Assembly (NCBI GenBank): GCA_937925385.1
Contig: CALEWN010000043.1
Span: forward strand, 1 to 7,345
From: an uncultured Senegalimassilia sp.
GTDB lineage: Bacteria > Actinomycetota > Coriobacteriia > Coriobacteriales > Eggerthellaceae
DNA length: 7,345 bases
Reading direction: 5' to 3'
The notes beneath the pieces were generated by a model, which did not search any database, was not told where the DNA came from, and worked only from the letters and a program-made list of their open reading frames with translations. Position numbers and translations under genes: made by a program. Positions 5,379-7,345 of this stretch are shown here, one piece after another (positions within the stretch are counted from its first letter, which is position 1; each line of letters begins with the position of its first letter).

Positions 5379-6797
5379 TTACAGCATCATGAAGTTCCCA
5401 GAAGTCTCTGTCCCAAACATAAACGCGCAGTTCTTCTCTATGAGCTCATCCGACAAACTCACGAAACGGTCAATATAGGACTCGTGATCTTCTTGGGTAA
5501 GGCCCGGGCCATTCTCGTGTTCTGCCCTTGCCAAAGACTTTGCGATCAGCGTCTCCTTCGCGCTTTTGATGAGGCGGATATAGTCCGACAAGGCGTTCAT
5601 CTGCGTGAACAGAAGAGCTCCGTTTTCATAACTATTCTCCATAACGGCTTCCACGACACTTAAAACGTATTCGCAGCCTTCAATCAACCTCAAGAGGAAC
5701 TCGCCGTTGCATCCCGGAAGCCGGACAATCTCAAGCTGCAAATCCCTACGCAGTTTCTTTACTCCATCAATGGCTTCCGCTTTGTCGTCGAACAAAGCCG
5801 ACACCGCGAAATACGCCACTTCAGACGCCTCGAGAGAGTTGGTCAATTTCTCATCTAACCCATCCTCCCGGAGCTGTTTGACAGGCAGAGCAATATTGAC
5901 AGCGCATACCCCCTCGACGAGAGAGGTGTACCTTGCCGATCGGTATTGCACACCATCAAAAACATCGCTCTGCCTTACCCACTGCATGAGCATCTGCGGG
6001 AAGGTATACTCCTCAGCATAATTGCACCCCCTATCCTTTACCCTCAAGGAGCATGCAGCGACAATCGGGTACGTAAGAATATAGCGAGCTATTTCTCCGT
6101 AAGCCCGCTCATGCACCTTGCCCTGCCGCTGATAATTGAGAATATGGTTAATTTGAGAAGAAAGGAACGCCGCCGGCCGCTTAGACAAGTCAAGGAACCT
6201 AAGAGGTTCAGACTCCTCGCTTAACCTGAACTGGCAGTAACTGAACTTATTCGGCATTCCGCACTCATACCAGGCAAGTTCCAGCCCAGTTGAAAGATAA
6301 AGACACGGCGTACCGGCCAAACTGAACCTACACGATGAAATCTTCTCACGCTCTTTCATGCTGACATGAAAGAGCTTTGTCCTGCTTTCGCGCTGCTCAT
6401 CTTGACCGTTATCGCGGGCCCTGTGGTCACCGCTTCTTATACGGAAAAGTCGGCAATCGCCTCTAGGAGACCAACAACTGAGCATATTTTCCGCATGCTC
6501 TTCGATCAAATCTATAGCCAGGTTCATCGCTTTAGCTATATGTCCCTGCTCGTAAAGACGAAGAGACTTAACGATAGTGGCGCAAATATCTTCAAGCCCT
6601 ACTATCCGATCGACCACCAAGGCAAGATTGTCATTTCCGAGGAACAAGTTGCATCCTGCCGGGGCCCTGTCAACTTCCTTGCAGTAGCTGCCCAAATGGG
6701 TCGCCAAAAAAGAGGAGGAGCTCGTGTCACCCCTCACAAGAAATGAGTCATATCTGAGCAACGTTTGGAAAAGCTCATCGTTTTTTATAGCCGTCAC
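5379..6797 (-). CDS. RES-domain-like protein (putative NAD-consuming toxin/effector), 472 aa
   Basis: Start GTG 6797 with AAGGAG (6808-6803) 5 nt upstream. The central part, about residues 115-305, shows the layout of RES proteins: CRLFRIR (115-121), SSCRFSLAGTPCLYLST (154-170) with ELAWYE (173-178), and AEEYTFPQMLMQWV (261-274) followed by FDGVQYRS (280-287). The family is named for conserved Arg, Glu and Ser; candidates here are R119 or R121, E178 and S287. Known RES toxins destroy NAD+ and arrest growth, usually paired with an Xre-type antitoxin. The flanks are unusual: residues 1-110 and 305-472 are largely helical with no motif I recognise; the N-terminus may be a HEPN-like domain as in some HEPN-RES fusions. 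No signal peptide or membrane segment is evident, so it should be cytosolic. It is probably in one transcript with the RHH-like remnant upstream (79-nt gap). RES assignment is fairly likely, function is inferred. Confidence 0.65.
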   Translation of the reverse strand: MTAIKNDELFQTLLRYDSFLVRGDTSSSSFLATHLGSYCKEVDRAPAGCNLFLGNDNLALVVDRIVGLEDICATIVKSLRLYEQGHIAKAMNLAIDLIEEHAENMLSCWSPRGDCRLFRIRSGDHRARDNGQDEQRESRTKLFHVSMKEREKISSCRFSLAGTPCLYLSTGLELAWYECGMPNKFSYCQFRLSEESEPLRFLDLSKRPAAFLSSQINHILNYQRQGKVHERAYGEIARYILTYPIVAACSLRVKDRGCNYAEEYTFPQMLMQWVRQSDVFDGVQYRSARYTSLVEGVCAVNIALPVKQLREDGLDEKLTNSLEASEVAYFAVSALFDDKAEAIDGVKKLRRDLQLEIVRLPGCNGEFLLRLIEGCEYVLSVVEAVMENSYENGALLFTQMNALSDYIRLIKSAKETLIAKSLARAEHENGPGLTQEDHESYIDRFVSLSDELIEKNCAFMFGTETSGNFMML

Positions 6798-6802
6798 CGA
6801 AT

Positions 6803-6808
6803 CTCCTT
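6803..6808 (-). promoter_or_regulatory. Ribosome binding site AAGGAG for the RES-like gene
   Basis: AAGGAG 5 nt before GTG 6797 decides this start; no in-frame ATG with a comparable site lies nearby. A short ATG-initiated frame on the same strand (starting near 6823) overlaps this site and ends at the TGA formed across the GTG, but it is too short to call as a gene. Confidence 0.6.
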
Positions 6809-6876
6809 CCCCAAAGACACCATGCCGATATCCAGCAGCTAGGCACCGGCACCGTTATTAACCGCAAAGCGCCCGC

Positions 6877-6987
6877 TCATTCGACACCCCCACGTAGAAC
6901 CTTCAGCTCCATTTCTAAGCTCTTGCGTTCCAGCTTGATAGCCTCAAGGTAATCGCGAACAAGCTCCTGAACCACCTCGGCAAAGGT
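6877..6987 (-). pseudogene. 3' end of a ribbon-helix-helix-like (antitoxin-type) gene
   Basis: The last 36 codons of a minus-strand gene ending at TGA 6879-6877: TFAEVVQELVRDYLEAI, then KLERKSLEMELKVLRGGVE. The F-x-E-V-V-x-E-L-V-R-D-Y-L pattern resembles the second helix of ribbon-helix-helix/CopG-type repressors, followed by a charged coiled-coil-like tail. Reading farther upstream is open to about 7080 but changes character (LAFRARKVFCA) where the IS256-type element appears to begin, and there is no good start codon with a ribosome site (GTG 6999 is possible). It sits 79 nt before the RES-like gene on the same strand, the position expected of an antitoxin or repressor. Identification rests on very few residues. 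Confidence 0.35.
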
Positions 6988-7040
6988 AGCGCAAAACACT
7001 TTACGCGCCCTGAAAGCCAAACGCGTCCAGAAAATAGAAA

Positions 7041-7109
7041 GGACATGGCGCGTGCCTTCGGCATGATTTGAGTGTCGAATTCAATCATGCTAGAAGGCAG
7101 GCCATGTCC
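7041..7109 (+). promoter_or_regulatory. Large imperfect hairpin enclosing the transposase ribosome site and start codon
   Basis: The left arm 7041-7071 (GGACATGGC...GTGCCTTC...GCATGATTTGA) pairs with the right arm 7081-7109 (TCAATCATGC...GAAGGC...GCCATGTCC), with a loop of about 9 nt and a few bulges. The right arm contains the GAAGG ribosome site (7093-7097) and ATG 7104. In RNA transcribed from outside the element this fold would hide the start. Such anti-read-through hairpins are known from other insertion sequences; the role here is inferred from geometry. Confidence 0.6.
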
Positions 7110-7345
7110 AAGCCAATCGGATCATTCGACGAGCAGGCCGTGAAAGACGAATTGCGCGAGCTGGTCGGGAAAACCATCGAGGAAGCCATCGACGCCATGC
7201 TCGACGAGGAGCCGACCAGCTCGTCAGCGCCAGACCCTACGAGCGCGCCGACGAGCGCGCCGCTACCCGCGCCGGGCGCTACGAGCGCGGCTTCACCACG
7301 ACGTCGGGCCAGCTCACGCTCAAGATGCCAAAGCTCAAGGGCATG
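7104..7345 (+). pseudogene. IS256/Mutator-family transposase, N-terminal part, frameshifted and cut by the window edge
   Basis: ATG 7104 follows GAAGG (7093-7097) at 6 nt. It reads MSKPIGSFDEQAV, KDELRELVGKTIEEA and IDAMLDEE, then turns into Ser/Ala/Pro-rich nonsense. One base over, from 7211, the expected Mutator sequence resumes: ADQLVSARPYERADERAATR, then AGRYERGFTTTSGQLTLKMPKLKGM, the usual A-x-R-x-x-R-G-x-Y-x-R ... L-x-M-P-K-L pattern. Loss of one G from GAGGAGGCC near 7209-7211 explains it. The catalytic DDE region lies beyond the window. As read the transposase is non-functional, unless this base is a sequence error. Confidence 0.75.

Larger units (their letters stand above)
6988..7345 (+). 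mobile_element. Left end of an IS256/Mutator-type insertion sequence (partial)
   Basis: A Mutator-type transposase begins at 7104 and runs off the right edge. The left boundary is set near 6988 because the minus-strand RHH-like reading loses its coding character there. GCGCAAAACACTTTACGCGC (6989-7008) would be the terminal region, and similar CACTTTAC/GTAAAGTG cores occur near ends of this group. The right inverted repeat and target duplication are outside the window, so the boundary is approximate. Confidence 0.45.

Noticed and set aside
1..7345. CRISPR arrays, tRNA or rRNA genes
   Set aside because: No regularly spaced direct repeats, no cloverleaf with a T-arm consensus and no rRNA-like conserved sequence was seen on either strand.

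Overview
The window looks like a decayed accessory (defence-island-like) segment of a moderately GC-rich bacterial chromosome. A gut Coriobacteriia-type actinobacterium (Eggerthella/Slackia/Adlercreutzia-like) is my guess. It rests on overall composition, the style of the Sec signal peptide at 4774 and the look of the insertion-sequence proteins; nothing in the window proves taxonomy.

Layout. 1-190 (minus) is the broken end of an unrecognised gene that runs off the window. 211-423 (plus) is a degenerate IS21-family IstA N-terminus. 519-3606 (minus) is a two-gene operon: an OLD-family ATPase/TOPRIM nuclease (GajA-like, 561 aa, intact) followed by a UvrD-like superfamily 1 helicase (GajB-like). 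The helicase is split by a single-base frameshift in an A5 tract, and restoring one base gives a 467-residue protein with all core motifs. This pairing is the architecture of the Gabija anti-phage system. 3607-4690 has no intact gene; it holds a probable TetR-regulator remnant and a 173-bp composite inverted-repeat element. 4774-4944 (plus) is a 56-codon gene for a small exported, basic peptide, closed by a strong bidirectional hairpin (4943-4991). 5024-5342 (minus) is an IS66 TnpA-like remnant. 5379-6797 (minus) is an intact 472-residue protein with a RES-like (NAD-consuming toxin family) core. Upstream of it, 6877-6987 is the 3' tail of what looks like a ribbon-helix-helix protein, apparently cut off by an IS256/Mutator-type element. 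That element's transposase starts at 7104, is also frameshifted, and runs off the right edge.

How it fits together. Two candidate anti-phage or toxin loci (Gabija-like; RES with a possible former RHH partner) are interleaved with fragments of three insertion-sequence families. Gabija would need both GajA and the helicase, so as read it should be inactive unless ribosomes slip on the A5 tract or the sequence has an error there. Several genes carry single-base indels, so either the region is decaying or the assembly has indel errors. All product names come from motifs read by eye; no database search was possible.
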